Of a stretch of DNA of 62,098 bases, positions 1 through 10,112 are shown in pieces. The stretch is from the NCBI GenBank assembly GCA_037383845.1, contig JARRON010000009.1, positions 1 through 62,098 on the forward strand. The letters are read 5' to 3'. The DNA comes from JARRON01 sp037383845. GTDB taxonomy: Bacteria > Pseudomonadota > Gammaproteobacteria > Steroidobacterales > XN24. The number at the start of each line of letters is the position of its first letter. Position 1 is the stretch's first letter. The position numbers were made by a program, and so were the translations under genes. The notes beneath the pieces are model-generated. The model searched no databases, was not told the origin of the DNA, and saw only the letters and a list, made by a program, of their open reading frames with translations.

Positions 1-34
1 ATCCCGCCGGCGAGCAAAGGAGCACCGGTCGCAC

Positions 35-40
35 TATTAT
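35..40 (+). promoter_or_regulatory. Candidate -10 element upstream of the Crp-family gene
   Basis: TATTAT matches five of six positions of the sigma-70 -10 consensus. It overlaps the first in-frame ATG of the downstream gene, which argues that transcription starts beyond that ATG and that translation begins at a later codon. No convincing -35 hexamer is seen upstream. Confidence 0.3.
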
Positions 41-101
41 GCTGCCGGCAGCAGCGGAAACCTGCTCAGTTGACGAATTCCCCGGCGCCGGAGGGACAGC
101 A

Positions 102-809
102 GTGCGTATTGATGACCATCCGGACCGTGAGGCTGTCCGGGCCCTCGCCCAGTCCCACGGCTGGCTGGCGGACCGGGCGCCGGAGGCCAGGGACGCCATC
201 CTGTCCATCGCCCAGGTGAGGGACTACCAGCCGGACCAGGTCGTTTTCCGGGCCGGCGTGCCCGCCAGGGGCGTCTACGGCCTGGTCAGCGGCGCCGTGG
301 ACATCCTGATTCCCCGTCCGGATGGCCAGGAACTCGCTGCGCACCGGGCTGAACGCGGATTCTGGGCCGGCGACCTGTCCCTGCTTTCCGGACAGGCGAA
401 CCTCGTCACCATCCGCAGCGCCGTTCGCAGCCGGATACTCCTGCTCCCCGGGCCGGACCTGTTGGCCTTGCTGGCCCGACGGCCCGAGCTGAACCGGGAT
501 TTCTTCGAGCTGAGTCACGCCAATCTGGCCGTCACGCTCTGGACCCTCGCAAGCATCGCCATCCAGGATTCCGAGACCCGCATAGTGCTGCGTCTGCTGC
601 AGCTGGACAGCGACCACTCGGACCCGGAGGGCTGGCTGAAGATCTCCCAGGAAAAGCTCAGTCAGCTGGTGGCCCTGTCGCCGGCAACGCTGCAGCGGTG
701 CCTCCGTACGCTCCGGGGCGAGGGTCTGGTCGAGCTCGCCTACGGCCGGATGCGGGTTCTCGACCGGACCGGCATGGAGACGCGCTTCTCGGAGCGCAGC
801 GACAACTAG
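102..809 (+). CDS. Crp/Fnr-family transcriptional regulator
   Basis: A 235-residue cytoplasmic DNA-binding regulator. Residues about 20-135 form a cyclic-nucleotide-binding-type beta-roll and about 165-220 a winged helix-turn-helix (ISQEKLSQLVALSPATLQ is the helix-turn-helix core). The Arg-Ser pair that contacts cAMP phosphate in CRP is not evident (the loop reads GDLSLLSGQANLVTIRS), and there is no FNR-type cysteine cluster, so the effector is unknown. I chose the GTG at 102 because GGAGGG lies six bases before it; an ATG at 39 is in frame but has no good ribosome binding site and overlaps a -10-like sequence. The gene converges on aceA, but nothing in the sequence proves that it regulates aceA/aceB. 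Confidence 0.85.
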   Translation: MRIDDHPDREAVRALAQSHGWLADRAPEARDAILSIAQVRDYQPDQVVFRAGVPARGVYGLVSGAVDILIPRPDGQELAAHRAERGFWAGDLSLLSGQANLVTIRSAVRSRILLLPGPDLLALLARRPELNRDFFELSHANLAVTLWTLASIAIQDSETRIVLRLLQLDSDHSDPEGWLKISQEKLSQLVALSPATLQRCLRTLRGEGLVELAYGRMRVLDRTGMETRFSERSDN

Positions 810-832
810 CGTCCGCGTCCGGGCATCAAAAA

Positions 833-857
833 GGCCCCGGCGTGTCACGCCGGGGCC
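833..857 (-). terminator. Intrinsic terminator of the aceB-aceA transcript
   Basis: A perfect 12-bp inverted repeat (GGCCCCGGCGTG / CACGCCGGGGCC). On the minus strand it is followed by TTTTT, so it is a strong terminator 37 bases after the aceA stop codon. On the plus strand only CTTGAT follows, so it would stop the Crp-family transcript less efficiently. Confidence 0.85.
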
Positions 858-893
858 CTTGATCACGCCCGCATCACGGAGTTGCGGGTTGAC

Positions 894-2231
<1,338 letters not shown>

Positions 2232-2273
2232 TGGCGCTTCCTCGTGCTCGTATCAGGTGCGGATGCGGATTTC

Positions 2274-3872
2274 CTAGTCGATGTGTTCGTAGGCCACCAG
2301 AGTCAGGAAATCGGTAAATTTCTCTTCGCGGGTGATTCCATCCAGAAGGCGGGCCGCCTCCTTATAGTGGCCGGAGGCGAAGGCGCCCTCGCCCACCTGC
2401 TTCTCAATTTTCGACAGTTCCTCGTCGCGCAGCTCCTCGTAGAGCTCGTAGGTCACGCGGCGGCCGTCGTCCAGGACACCCTGGGGATGACGGATCCACT
2501 GCCAGATCTGCGCCCGGGAAATCTCGGCGGTCGCGGCGTCCTCCATCAGATTGTAAATGGGCACGCAGCCGTTGCCGCCGAGCCAGGCGGCCATGTACTG
2601 GATGCCGACGGCGATATTGTTCCGCAAGCCCGCCTCGGTAATCTGCCCCTCCGGCACCTTGAGCAGGTCTTCGGCGGCCACTTCCACGTCCCGGCGAAGC
2701 CTGTCGAGCTGGTTAGGACCCTTCATGTGCTCGTCGAACACGCCCATGGCGACGGGGACCAGTCCGGGGTGGGCCACCCAGGTGCCGTCGTGGCCGTCGC
2801 CGGCTTCCCGCTCCTTGTCGGCCACGACCTTGGCAATGGCCTGCTCGTTCGCCACGGGATCGTTCTTGATGGGAATCTGGGCCGCCATGCCGCCGATAGC
2901 GAATGCGCCCCGCCGGTGACAGGTCTTGATCACCAGCTGGGAATAGGAGCGGAGGAAATGGGTGGTCATGGTGACCTGGTGGCGGTCCGGCAGCGTGAAC
3001 TCCGGGAACCTGGCGAACCGCTTGATGAAGCTGAAGATATAGTCCCATCGGCCGCAGTTAAGGCCGACGATGTAGTCCTTGAGCACGTAAAGGATCTCAT
3101 CCACCTCGAAGGCAGCCAGGATGGTCTCGATGAGAACCGTGCACTTGATGGTGCCGTGCGCGAGGCCCAGGTGGCTCTCGGCGAATTCGAACACCTCCGT
3201 CCACAGCCGGGCTTCCAGGTGGCTTTCCAGCTTGGGCAGGTAGAAATACGGGCCGCTGTCGATGGCCCGGGTCGCCTCGTGGTTGTGGAACAGGTAAAGG
3301 CCGAAGTCGAACAGCCCGCCGGGCACAGGCTTGCCGTCCACCTCCACGTGTTTCTCGACCAGGTGCCAGCCGCGAGGCCGGACGATCAGCGTCGCGACCT
3401 CGTCCTTGAGCTGGTACTGCTTGCCCTCCGGGGACGAGAACGAGATGTCACGCCGTACGGCGTCGCGGAGGTTGATCTGCCCGCTGACCAGGTTGTCCCA
3501 GGTTGGCGTCAGGGAGTCCTCGAAATCCGCCATGAACACCTTGGCACCGGAGTTGAGCGCGTTGATGACCATTTTCCGGTCCACGGGACCGGTGATCTCC
3601 ACGCGCCGGTCGTTGAGATCCGCCGGGATCTCGCCCACCTGCCAGTCCGATTCTCGGATCTCCCGCGTCTGGGGCAGGAAGTCCGGCATCTTGCCGTCGT
3701 TGATCTCCGCCTGCCGTTCCACCCGCTTTTTCAGCAGCTCGTCGATCTTCGGCCCGAAGCGACGCGCCATCTCAGCCACGAAGCTCATGGCCTCCGGCGT
3801 CAGGATTTCCTCGTAGCCGTCCCTGATGGGGCCAAGAATCTTGTAGTCAGCGTCCGCTGAGGTGCTGGTCAT
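2274..3872 (-). CDS. aceB: Malate synthase A
   Basis: Condenses glyoxylate with acetyl-CoA to malate, completing the glyoxylate bypass with AceA. The 532-residue length equals enterobacterial AceB (about 533), and long near-identical stretches are visible: RRVEITGPV, MVINALNSGAKVFMADFEDS, VGLNCGRWDYIFS and GNGCVPIYNLMEDAATAEIS. The metal and catalytic acidic residues of the family fall in the conserved FMADFEDS and DEIL segments. This is the A isoform, not the larger GlcB (about 720 residues). It is first in the aceB-aceA pair, with a candidate promoter 113-141 bases upstream. Confidence 0.97.
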   Translation of the reverse strand: MTSTSADADYKILGPIRDGYEEILTPEAMSFVAEMARRFGPKIDELLKKRVERQAEINDGKMPDFLPQTREIRESDWQVGEIPADLNDRRVEITGPVDRKMVINALNSGAKVFMADFEDSLTPTWDNLVSGQINLRDAVRRDISFSSPEGKQYQLKDEVATLIVRPRGWHLVEKHVEVDGKPVPGGLFDFGLYLFHNHEATRAIDSGPYFYLPKLESHLEARLWTEVFEFAESHLGLAHGTIKCTVLIETILAAFEVDEILYVLKDYIVGLNCGRWDYIFSFIKRFARFPEFTLPDRHQVTMTTHFLRSYSQLVIKTCHRRGAFAIGGMAAQIPIKNDPVANEQAIAKVVADKEREAGDGHDGTWVAHPGLVPVAMGVFDEHMKGPNQLDRLRRDVEVAAEDLLKVPEGQITEAGLRNNIAVGIQYMAAWLGGNGCVPIYNLMEDAATAEISRAQIWQWIRHPQGVLDDGRRVTYELYEELRDEELSKIEKQVGEGAFASGHYKEAARLLDGITREEKFTDFLTLVAYEHID

Positions 3873-3984
3873 GGGTCACCCTGCAAGTCGTTTTACGTGA
3901 ATTCGGCGTGCTCTCCCGGGCGGTCCCGGTCGGTCTCCCGACGACAGGAAAAGCGCCGGAAATATTGTTTTTCTGCACTGCGTC

Positions 3985-4013
3985 ATATTAGTGCCTGCCG
4001 GAAGCCTTTGCAA
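3985..4013 (-). promoter_or_regulatory. Candidate sigma-70 promoter of aceB-aceA
   Basis: On the minus strand TTGCAA (4008-4013) and TAATAT (3985-3990) are separated by 17 bases, each matching four of six consensus positions. The -35 sits inside the palindrome TTTGCAAA (4007-4014), which could be an operator half. The surrounding 170-base gap between the thioredoxin-like gene and aceB contains no open reading frame I would call. Confidence 0.4.
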
Positions 4014-4042
4014 AAACGTCGGCCTCGCGGCACGCCATAAGC

Positions 4043-5173
4043 CTAGCCCTGCCCGCCAGCCAGTTCCCGGCGCACGAATTCCAGCTGGCCAAGGTACGTC
4101 TGGTAGCTGTCGCTGGCCGGGTCGGTGGCCTCCACCGCGGCGGCGAACGCGGCTTCCGCAGCCTCCAGCCGGCCCTGGCGCCGAAGAATCCGGCCGTGGG
4201 CGGCCAGCAGCCGGCCCCGCTGCTCGGGATATCGCTCGACCCCGGCCCGGGCGCGGGCTTCTGCGTCCTCGAGCAGCACCTCGGACGGGTGCCTGAACGC
4301 CAGATAGAGATAGGTGGCCAGGGCGTCGGCGGTGTCCGCCGACAGGTAATGGGTCTGGATGAGCTGCCGGGCCTCGCTGATCCGGTCCAGCGCAAGCAGG
4401 GACCAGACCCGGGCATAAACAAACTCGCCGTCGGCCGTGGCATCCGGGTGGGCACCGGCCCAGGCGTCGAGTTCCTCCAGGGCCCTGCTGTGATCCTTCT
4501 CGACCCGCTGGGTGGGCTGGACGATGGCTTCCAGAGAGATCTCCCGCTGCCGGTCCGCCGGCAGCCCCGGCCGCAGCAGAACGGATCGGTAGGCCCGCCG
4601 TGCCGCGTCGGCGTCTCCGGCTTCCAGGTACGCCCTGGCCAGTTCCAGCCAGGCTTCGGTGTCCTGGGCAGACCGAACCCGCGCCTGGGCCGCGGCGATC
4701 CGGTCGTGGCCCCCCGCAGCGGCTCTCAGCCGGTCCACGTAGTCTTCCGGCACCCCCGCAATGGCCACCATCTGCCTCGCCTCCCCGAGGCGGCGGTCGT
4801 TCTTCCCGGGGCGAAGCAGGAGCGTGGTGGGGGTGCCCACGAAGCTCAGGCCCTGGGATTCGAGAAACGCCGCACCGGGCGCGTCATAGCCGTAGACTTC
4901 CAGCACCTGCCACTCCCGGGTGAGGGCCGCGATTTCGACGGCCTCCGGATTCCTGAGCAAGCTGCGGTCGAGAACAATACAGGCCGGACACCAGTCCGGC
5001 TGGGTGATGACCACCATCACCGGCTGATCGTTCTCCACCGCCTGTGTCATCACGTCGTCGATGGTTTCCGGCGTCCACGGCGTGAACTCGACGGCGGCGC
5101 TGGCGACCGGTGTGCCCGGCGCGGCCAGCGCTGTCGCCATGACCAGGGCGGGCAGGATACGAGGAAGTCTCAT
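4043..5173 (-). CDS. Periplasmic thioredoxin-like protein with TPR region
   Basis: A 376-residue exported protein. Residues 1-27 are a signal peptide (MRLPRILPALVMATALAA, then a small-residue cleavage region). Residues about 35-150 are a thioredoxin-like fold with a CxxC redox site in the sequence WCPAC, which resembles the soluble domain of DsbD/thiol:disulfide interchange proteins. The rest is alanine-rich helical repeats typical of tetratricopeptides (AWLELARAYLEAGDADAARR). The start at 5173 was chosen because GGAG precedes it by six bases; a longer frame to 5266 would bury the signal peptide. A role in periplasmic thiol redox or protein-complex assembly is inferred; the partner is unknown. 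Confidence 0.75.
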   Translation of the reverse strand: MRLPRILPALVMATALAAPGTPVASAAVEFTPWTPETIDDVMTQAVENDQPVMVVITQPDWCPACIVLDRSLLRNPEAVEIAALTREWQVLEVYGYDAPGAAFLESQGLSFVGTPTTLLLRPGKNDRRLGEARQMVAIAGVPEDYVDRLRAAAGGHDRIAAAQARVRSAQDTEAWLELARAYLEAGDADAARRAYRSVLLRPGLPADRQREISLEAIVQPTQRVEKDHSRALEELDAWAGAHPDATADGEFVYARVWSLLALDRISEARQLIQTHYLSADTADALATYLYLAFRHPSEVLLEDAEARARAGVERYPEQRGRLLAAHGRILRRQGRLEAAEAAFAAAVEATDPASDSYQTYLGQLEFVRRELAGGQG

Positions 5174-5298
5174 AGGCATCTCCGGTGTGGCCCTTCCCGG
5201 CGGGCCGTGGGGTCGCGGTCGAAGGACATTTTCGGTCAACGGGCTGCTGTGCACCAACCCTGTCACAGGGGCGGGCCGCAGGTTAGGCTCCCAGGACC

Positions 5299-5955
5299 AT
5301 GCTCATCCTCTTTAACAAGCCCTGGGGGGTCCTGAGCCAGTTCCGGGATCCCGAGGGCCGTCCGACCCTGGCGGACTTCGTTGACGTTCCCGACGTGTAC
5401 CCCGCCGGCCGGCTGGACCGGGACAGCGAGGGATTAATGCTCCTCACCGACGACGGCCGGCTGCAGGCTGCCCTCACCCAGCCCCGTCGCGGCGTCTGGA
5501 AGCGGTACTGGGTACACGTGGAAGGCGAGCCAGGCGCGGAAGCACTGGATGCGCTTGCCCGGGGCGTCGACATCCGCGGGGGCCGCACCCGGCCGGCCCG
5601 TGCCAGATGGCTTTCCTCCCCGCCTGCGCTGTGGCCACGGGAGCCGCCGGTGCGCTATCGCAAGCGAGTGCCGGACGCCTGGCTCGAGCTGGAAATCGCC
5701 GAGGGGAGAAACCGGCAGGTACGCCGGATGACCGCCGCGGTGGGTCTGCCGACCCTCAGGCTGGTCCGGGTTGCGGTGGGGCCCTGGTCAATCGACGACC
5801 TGGGCCCCGGCGAGTGGCGGGAAGCCCGGATCCCCGGGGACTTCCTCAGCGGGTCCGGACCTCGGCGATCCGCAGGGCAAGCTCCAGGGCCTGCTCGTAG
5901 TTCAGCCGCGGATCGACCTGGGAAAGATAGGCGCGGGCGAGGTCACTCTCGGTAA
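5299..5955 (+). CDS. rluE: 23S rRNA pseudouridine synthase, RluE-like
   Basis: Isomerises a single uridine in 23S rRNA (U2457 in E. coli); a small RsuA/RluE-class pseudouridine synthase without an S4 domain. The motif AGRLDRDSEGLMLLT holds the catalytic aspartate (GRLD), and EGRNRQVRRM is the conserved C-terminal family motif. The core ends near GPGEWREARIPGDF. About 35 further residues, rich in Ser, Arg, Pro and Gly, are encoded on the strand opposite the 3' end of the convergent DAHP synthase gene, giving a 110-base overlap. That tail may not matter for function. The start is the ATG preceded by AGGA. Confidence 0.88.
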   Translation: MLILFNKPWGVLSQFRDPEGRPTLADFVDVPDVYPAGRLDRDSEGLMLLTDDGRLQAALTQPRRGVWKRYWVHVEGEPGAEALDALARGVDIRGGRTRPARARWLSSPPALWPREPPVRYRKRVPDAWLELEIAEGRNRQVRRMTAAVGLPTLRLVRVAVGPWSIDDLGPGEWREARIPGDFLSGSGPRRSAGQAPGPARSSAADRPGKDRRGRGHSR

Positions 5956-7198
5956 GGCCCCGTGCGCCGCCGATGCATTCGGTGACGTCGTCGCCCGTGA
6001 GCTCGAAGTGGACCCCGCCCAGGTAGCTGTCCATTTCCTCGTGGATGCGGAAGGCCTTCTCCACCTCGTCGAGGATTCGATCGAACCGACGGGTCTTGAG
6101 CCCGCTGGCGGTGGTCTCGGTGTTGCCGTGCATGGGATCGCAGACCCACAACACGCCCGCACCTGTGGCGCGCACGGCGCGGATGAGGCGAGGCAGGTGT
6201 TCCTCGATGGCGCCGGAGCCGAAGCGGTGGATGAAGGTCAGTCGCCCGGGCTCGTTGTGGGGATTCAGCACCTCCACGAGCTTCTGGATCCATTCTTCCG
6301 TCATCGCCGGACCCACCTTGACGGCCACCGGGTTGGCGATACCGCGGAAGAATTCCACGTGGGCTCCGTCCACCTGTGCGGTGCGCATCCCGATCCAGGG
6401 CAGATGGGTGGAGAGGTTGTACCACCGGCCCCGACGCTCCAGGAACCGGGTCTGGGCCTGCTCGTACGGCAGGTGAAGCCCCTCGTGGGAGGTAAAGAAA
6501 TCGATGCGCCGGGTCCGGTGCACGGGCTGCCCCGAGATCGACTCGAAGAAGTGCAGGGAGTTGACCACGCTCTGGACGATCCGCTGGTACGCCTGCTCGA
6601 AGGGCGTGGTCTTGGCGAAGCCGATATCCCAGTATTCCGGATGATGGAGGTCGGCGAAGCCCCCCTCGGCCAGGGCCCGGACGAAATTGAGGGTCAGCGC
6701 GGCCCGCTGGTACCCGACCAGCATCAGGCCGGGGTCGGGCTGCCGGTCACCGGCGGTGAAAGCGCTGCGGTTGACCAGGTCCCCCCGGTAGCTCGGCAGG
6801 GTCACGCCGTCCCGGGTCTCGGTGTCGGCGGAGCGGGGCTTGGCGTACTGCCCGGCCATGCGCCCGACGCGGATCACCGGCTTCTTCAGTCCGTGCAGCA
6901 GCACAACACTCATCTGCAGGAGAATCTTGAGCCTGCGGGCGATCTGGTCGGAGCTGCACTCGGAGAAATTCTCCGCGCAGTCGCCACCCTGGAGCAGGAA
7001 AGCCTCGCCCCGCTGGGCCTGGGCCAGCTGCTCCCGCAGGTCCTCGACCTCCCAGGACACCACCAGGGGCGGCAGGGCCGAAAGCTCCGCCAGTACGGCG
7101 GCGGTCGCCTTCGGATCCGGGTACAGCGGCTGCTGGCCCGCAGTGCGGGACTGCCAGCTGGCCGGATGCCACTCCACGGTGTCGGGTCGACGGGTCAT
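5846..7198 (-). CDS. Class II 3-deoxy-7-phosphoheptulonate synthase
   Basis: Joins phosphoenolpyruvate and erythrose 4-phosphate in the first step of the shikimate pathway; cytoplasmic. The 450-residue protein is of the plant-like class II (AroAII) type, recognised from QGGDCAENF, RVGRMAGQYAKPRS, TSHEGLHLPYE, WIGMRTAQVDGAHVEFFRG and WVCDPMHGNT, where the metal-binding Cys, His, Glu and Asp of the family reside. I start at the ATG at 7198 rather than an in-frame TTG 18 bases upstream. The 3' end overlaps the convergent rluE by 110 bases. Class II enzymes serve both general aromatic synthesis and, in some bacteria, phenazine pathways; no phenazine genes are nearby, so a housekeeping role is more likely. 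Confidence 0.95.
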   Translation of the reverse strand: MTRRPDTVEWHPASWQSRTAGQQPLYPDPKATAAVLAELSALPPLVVSWEVEDLREQLAQAQRGEAFLLQGGDCAENFSECSSDQIARRLKILLQMSVVLLHGLKKPVIRVGRMAGQYAKPRSADTETRDGVTLPSYRGDLVNRSAFTAGDRQPDPGLMLVGYQRAALTLNFVRALAEGGFADLHHPEYWDIGFAKTTPFEQAYQRIVQSVVNSLHFFESISGQPVHRTRRIDFFTSHEGLHLPYEQAQTRFLERRGRWYNLSTHLPWIGMRTAQVDGAHVEFFRGIANPVAVKVGPAMTEEWIQKLVEVLNPHNEPGRLTFIHRFGSGAIEEHLPRLIRAVRATGAGVLWVCDPMHGNTETTASGLKTRRFDRILDEVEKAFRIHEEMDSYLGGVHFELTGDDVTECIGGARGLTESDLARAYLSQVDPRLNYEQALELALRIAEVRTR

Positions 7199-7348
7199 AA
7201 GTCCTATCCTACCCAACGGTGTGGCACCGCAAAAGCTTTACGTGGTGGCGCGGCCGGCGGCGGACTGCAATAATTGGGAGTTTCCGCGAGCCCGGCCCCG
7301 GCCGGGCTCGATTGCGTCCCGCGGACACCTTCTAACGGGGAGCGAACC

Positions 7349-8512
7349 ATGCATCGAGTTCTTGTTCTCGGCGCCGGCAAGATCGGGGCGCTGATTTCCG
7401 GGCTGCTCGGCGAGTCCGGCGACTACCACGTGCAGCTGGCCGACGTGGACGGCGCAGCCGCGGACCGCGTCGCGCGGGCCCACGGGCTGGATTCCGTGCA
7501 GCCTTTCCAGCTCGACGCGACGTCCCGGGACGCCTTCGAAAAGCATCTGGAAAATCACCCGGCGGACGCCGTGATTTCCGGCCTGCCCTACTGGTGCAAC
7601 GAGGAAGTGGCCCGGGTGGCCCGGGACGGGGAACTCCACTATTTCGACCTTACCGAGGATGTCGCGGTCACCGAGGCGGTCCGCCGGATCGCCGAGGGCG
7701 CGGACACGGCCTTTGCCCCCCAGTGCGGGCTGGCGCCGGGTTTCGTCAGTATTGCCGCCAACGAACTGGCCAACCATTTCGATGAAGTCCGCACGGTCAA
7801 GCTCCGGGTGGGCGCCCTGCCCCAGCACCCGAACAACGTGCTCAAGTATTCGCTGACCTGGTCCACGGACGGCCTCATCAACGAGTACGGGAACATGTGC
7901 GTCAGCGTCGAGGACGGCCGGCCGGTGCAGGTCCTGCCGCTGGAGGGCCTGGAGGAGATCGAGATCGACGGCACCCGATACGAGGCCTTCAACACTTCAG
8001 GCGGGCTCGGCTCCCTGGCGGACTCGTGGCGCGGCCGCGTCCGCAAGATGAACTACAAGACCATGCGTTACCCGGGCCACTGCAGCCAGATGAGGCTGCT
8101 GATGAACGGCCTGAAGCTGAATCACGACCGGGAGACGCTGAAGCGGATCCTGGAAAACGCCGTGCCCCGGACGCTGCAGGACGTGGTCGTGGTCTACGTG
8201 TCGGTGACCGGCATACAGGACGGAGAGTTCCGCGAGGAGAACTACGTTAACAAGGTCTATCCGCAGCTTGTCGCGGGGCGGCTCTGGTCCGCCATCCAGG
8301 TCACGACAGCGTCGGGCGTCTGCGCCGTGGCGGATCTTGTCCTGGGCAATCCGACGGACCACAAGGGCTTCGTCACCCAGGAAAGCTTCAGGCTGAAGGA
8401 CATCCTGGACAATCGTTTCGGCAATTTCTACGGCCACGGGGGCACGAACGAGGTCTCCGCCCGGTTGATCGCCACCGGGCAGGTGGGCCACCAGCGCGCA
8501 GCAGGAGAATGA
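7349..8512 (+). CDS. Saccharopine dehydrogenase-family oxidoreductase, probable L-lysine 6-dehydrogenase
   Basis: A 387-residue NAD(P)-dependent enzyme with an N-terminal Rossmann fold (VLGAGKIGALISGLL, residues 4-18). The segments FDLTEDV, PQCGLAPGFVSIAAN, LTWSTDGLINEY, YEAFNTSGGLG and NYKTMRYPGH are those I associate with bacterial lysine 6-dehydrogenases, which oxidise the epsilon-amino group of lysine to give 2-aminoadipate 6-semialdehyde. Its stop overlaps the ATG of an aminoadipate-semialdehyde dehydrogenase by four bases (ATGA), which fits that product. Bona fide saccharopine reductase is the alternative, but no lysine-ketoglutarate reductase partner is present. The start ATG has GGGGAGCG five to twelve bases upstream. 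Confidence 0.85.
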   Translation: MHRVLVLGAGKIGALISGLLGESGDYHVQLADVDGAAADRVARAHGLDSVQPFQLDATSRDAFEKHLENHPADAVISGLPYWCNEEVARVARDGELHYFDLTEDVAVTEAVRRIAEGADTAFAPQCGLAPGFVSIAANELANHFDEVRTVKLRVGALPQHPNNVLKYSLTWSTDGLINEYGNMCVSVEDGRPVQVLPLEGLEEIEIDGTRYEAFNTSGGLGSLADSWRGRVRKMNYKTMRYPGHCSQMRLLMNGLKLNHDRETLKRILENAVPRTLQDVVVVYVSVTGIQDGEFREENYVNKVYPQLVAGRLWSAIQVTTASGVCAVADLVLGNPTDHKGFVTQESFRLKDILDNRFGNFYGHGGTNEVSARLIATGQVGHQRAAGE

Positions 8513-10035
8513 AGATGAAGGAGATTCTCGACAAGCTCGGACTGGGCGAGTCCAACTCGGGAGCCTGGGTGGGGACCCGGGAGCTCGCTGGCCAGGGTCC
8601 CGAGATCGAGTCCGTGAACCCGGCTACCGGCGAGGTCATCGCCCGCATCCGCACCGCGTCGCCGGCGGAGTACGAGCAGGTCGTCACCGCCGCCCGGGAA
8701 GCCTTCATGACCTGGCGCATGCTGCCGGCCCCGCGACGCGGTGAAGCCATCCGCCTCTGCGGCGAAGCCCTGCGCCGGCACAAGGACGCACTGGGCAGCC
8801 TGGTCTCCCTGGAGATGGGCAAGATCAAGGCCGAGGGCGACGGCGAAGTCCAGGAGATGATCGACATCGCGGACTTCGCCGTGGGCCAGTCGCGGATGCT
8901 CTACGGCAGGACCATGCACTCCGAGCGGCCCGGTCACCGCATGTACGAGCAGTGGCATCCCCTTGGGGTCGTGGGCATCATCAGCGCCTTCAACTTCCCC
9001 GTGGCCGTGTGGAGCTGGAACGCCCTCATCGCCGCCGCCTGCGGCGACGTCTGCGTCTGGAAGCCCTCACCCAAGGCGGCGCTGTGCGCCATCGCTGTGC
9101 AGAAGATCTGCAACGAGGCGCTGGCCGACGAAGGCCTTCCGCCGATCTTCAACCTGTTCGTCGAGGCCGACGTGGCCATGGCCGAGGCCTTCGTGGACGA
9201 TGCCCGGATCGACCTGGTCTCCTTCACGGGATCCTGTGCCGTGGGCCGGCGGGTCGGCGAGCGGGTGGCCGCCCGCATGGGCAAGAGCCTCCTGGAACTG
9301 GGCGGCAACAATGCCATCATCGTGGACAAGAAAGCGGATCTGGACCTGGCGGTTCCTGCCATTCTGTTCGGCGCCGTAGGCACCGCCGGGCAGCGCTGTA
9401 CCACTACCCGCCGGGTGCTGGCCCACGAAAAGATCTTCGACGCCCTGGCCCACCGGCTGGTCCACGCCTACGAGCAGGTCCGGATCGGCGACCCCATGGA
9501 CGGCGACACGCTCATGGGCCCGCTCATCGATGCGGACGCCGTGGTTCGCTTCGAGGCGGCCATCGAAACCGCCCTTTCCTCAGGCGGCCAGGTGCTCTTC
9601 GGCGGACATGCCCTGGAGGGCAAGGGGAACTTCGTACAGCCCACGCTCATCAAGGCGTCCAACGAGTGGCCCATCGTCCAGGAAGAGACCTTCGCGCCGA
9701 TCCTCTACCTGATCCCCTTCCACCACATCGACGAAGCCATCGCCATGCAGAACTCGGTCCGGCAGGGCCTTTCCTCGGCGATCTTCACCACCGACCTCCG
9801 GCGGGCCGAGCTGTTCCTCTCCGCGGCCGGGAGCGACTGCGGAATCGCCAACGTGAACATCGGCACCTCCGGCGCCGAGATCGGCGGCGCCTTCGGTGGC
9901 GAGAAGGATACCGGCGGCGGGCGTGAGGCCGGCTCCGACGCCTGGCGGGCCTACATGCGCCGCCAGACCACCACCATCAACTGGAGCCGTGACCTGCCCC
10001 TGGCCCAGGGCATCCGCTTCGACCTGGGACGCTAG
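8509..10035 (+). CDS. amaB: Aldehyde dehydrogenase, antiquitin/AmaB type (2-aminoadipate semialdehyde dehydrogenase)
   Basis: A 508-residue NAD-dependent aldehyde dehydrogenase of the ALDH7 (antiquitin) class. It carries the catalytic cysteine near residue 297 in GQRCTTTRR, the general base in LELGGNN, and the cofactor loop FTGSCAVGRRVGE. The antiquitin-specific C-terminus GAFGGEKDTGGGREAGSD and the ALDH7-like N-terminus support oxidation of 2-aminoadipate 6-semialdehyde to 2-aminoadipate. Translation is coupled to the upstream lysine 6-dehydrogenase-like gene by an ATGA overlap, so the pair should take lysine to 2-aminoadipate. A terminator follows 20 bases after the stop. Confidence 0.92.
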   Translation: MKMKEILDKLGLGESNSGAWVGTRELAGQGPEIESVNPATGEVIARIRTASPAEYEQVVTAAREAFMTWRMLPAPRRGEAIRLCGEALRRHKDALGSLVSLEMGKIKAEGDGEVQEMIDIADFAVGQSRMLYGRTMHSERPGHRMYEQWHPLGVVGIISAFNFPVAVWSWNALIAAACGDVCVWKPSPKAALCAIAVQKICNEALADEGLPPIFNLFVEADVAMAEAFVDDARIDLVSFTGSCAVGRRVGERVAARMGKSLLELGGNNAIIVDKKADLDLAVPAILFGAVGTAGQRCTTTRRVLAHEKIFDALAHRLVHAYEQVRIGDPMDGDTLMGPLIDADAVVRFEAAIETALSSGGQVLFGGHALEGKGNFVQPTLIKASNEWPIVQEETFAPILYLIPFHHIDEAIAMQNSVRQGLSSAIFTTDLRRAELFLSAAGSDCGIANVNIGTSGAEIGGAFGGEKDTGGGREAGSDAWRAYMRRQTTTINWSRDLPLAQGIRFDLGR

Positions 10036-10054
10036 TCGCCGGGACTGATGCGGC

Positions 10055-10088
10055 GGGCGCGAGCCACTATCGGTTCGCGCCCCTGTTT
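10055..10088 (+). terminator. Intrinsic terminator after the lysine catabolism pair
   Basis: Stem GGGCGCGAGCC / GGTTCGCGCCC (11 bp with one G-T pair), a six-base loop, then CTGTTTTC. It works in the plus direction; no T-run follows the hairpin on the other strand. Confidence 0.75.
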
Positions 10089-10112
10089 TCCTGCAGGAGA
10101 GTTCGGCAGGCG

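Noticed and set aside
4196..5335. Open frame of 379 codons opposite the thioredoxin-like gene
   Set aside because: Arg/Pro/Gly-rich shadow with no motif; it also runs into rluE.
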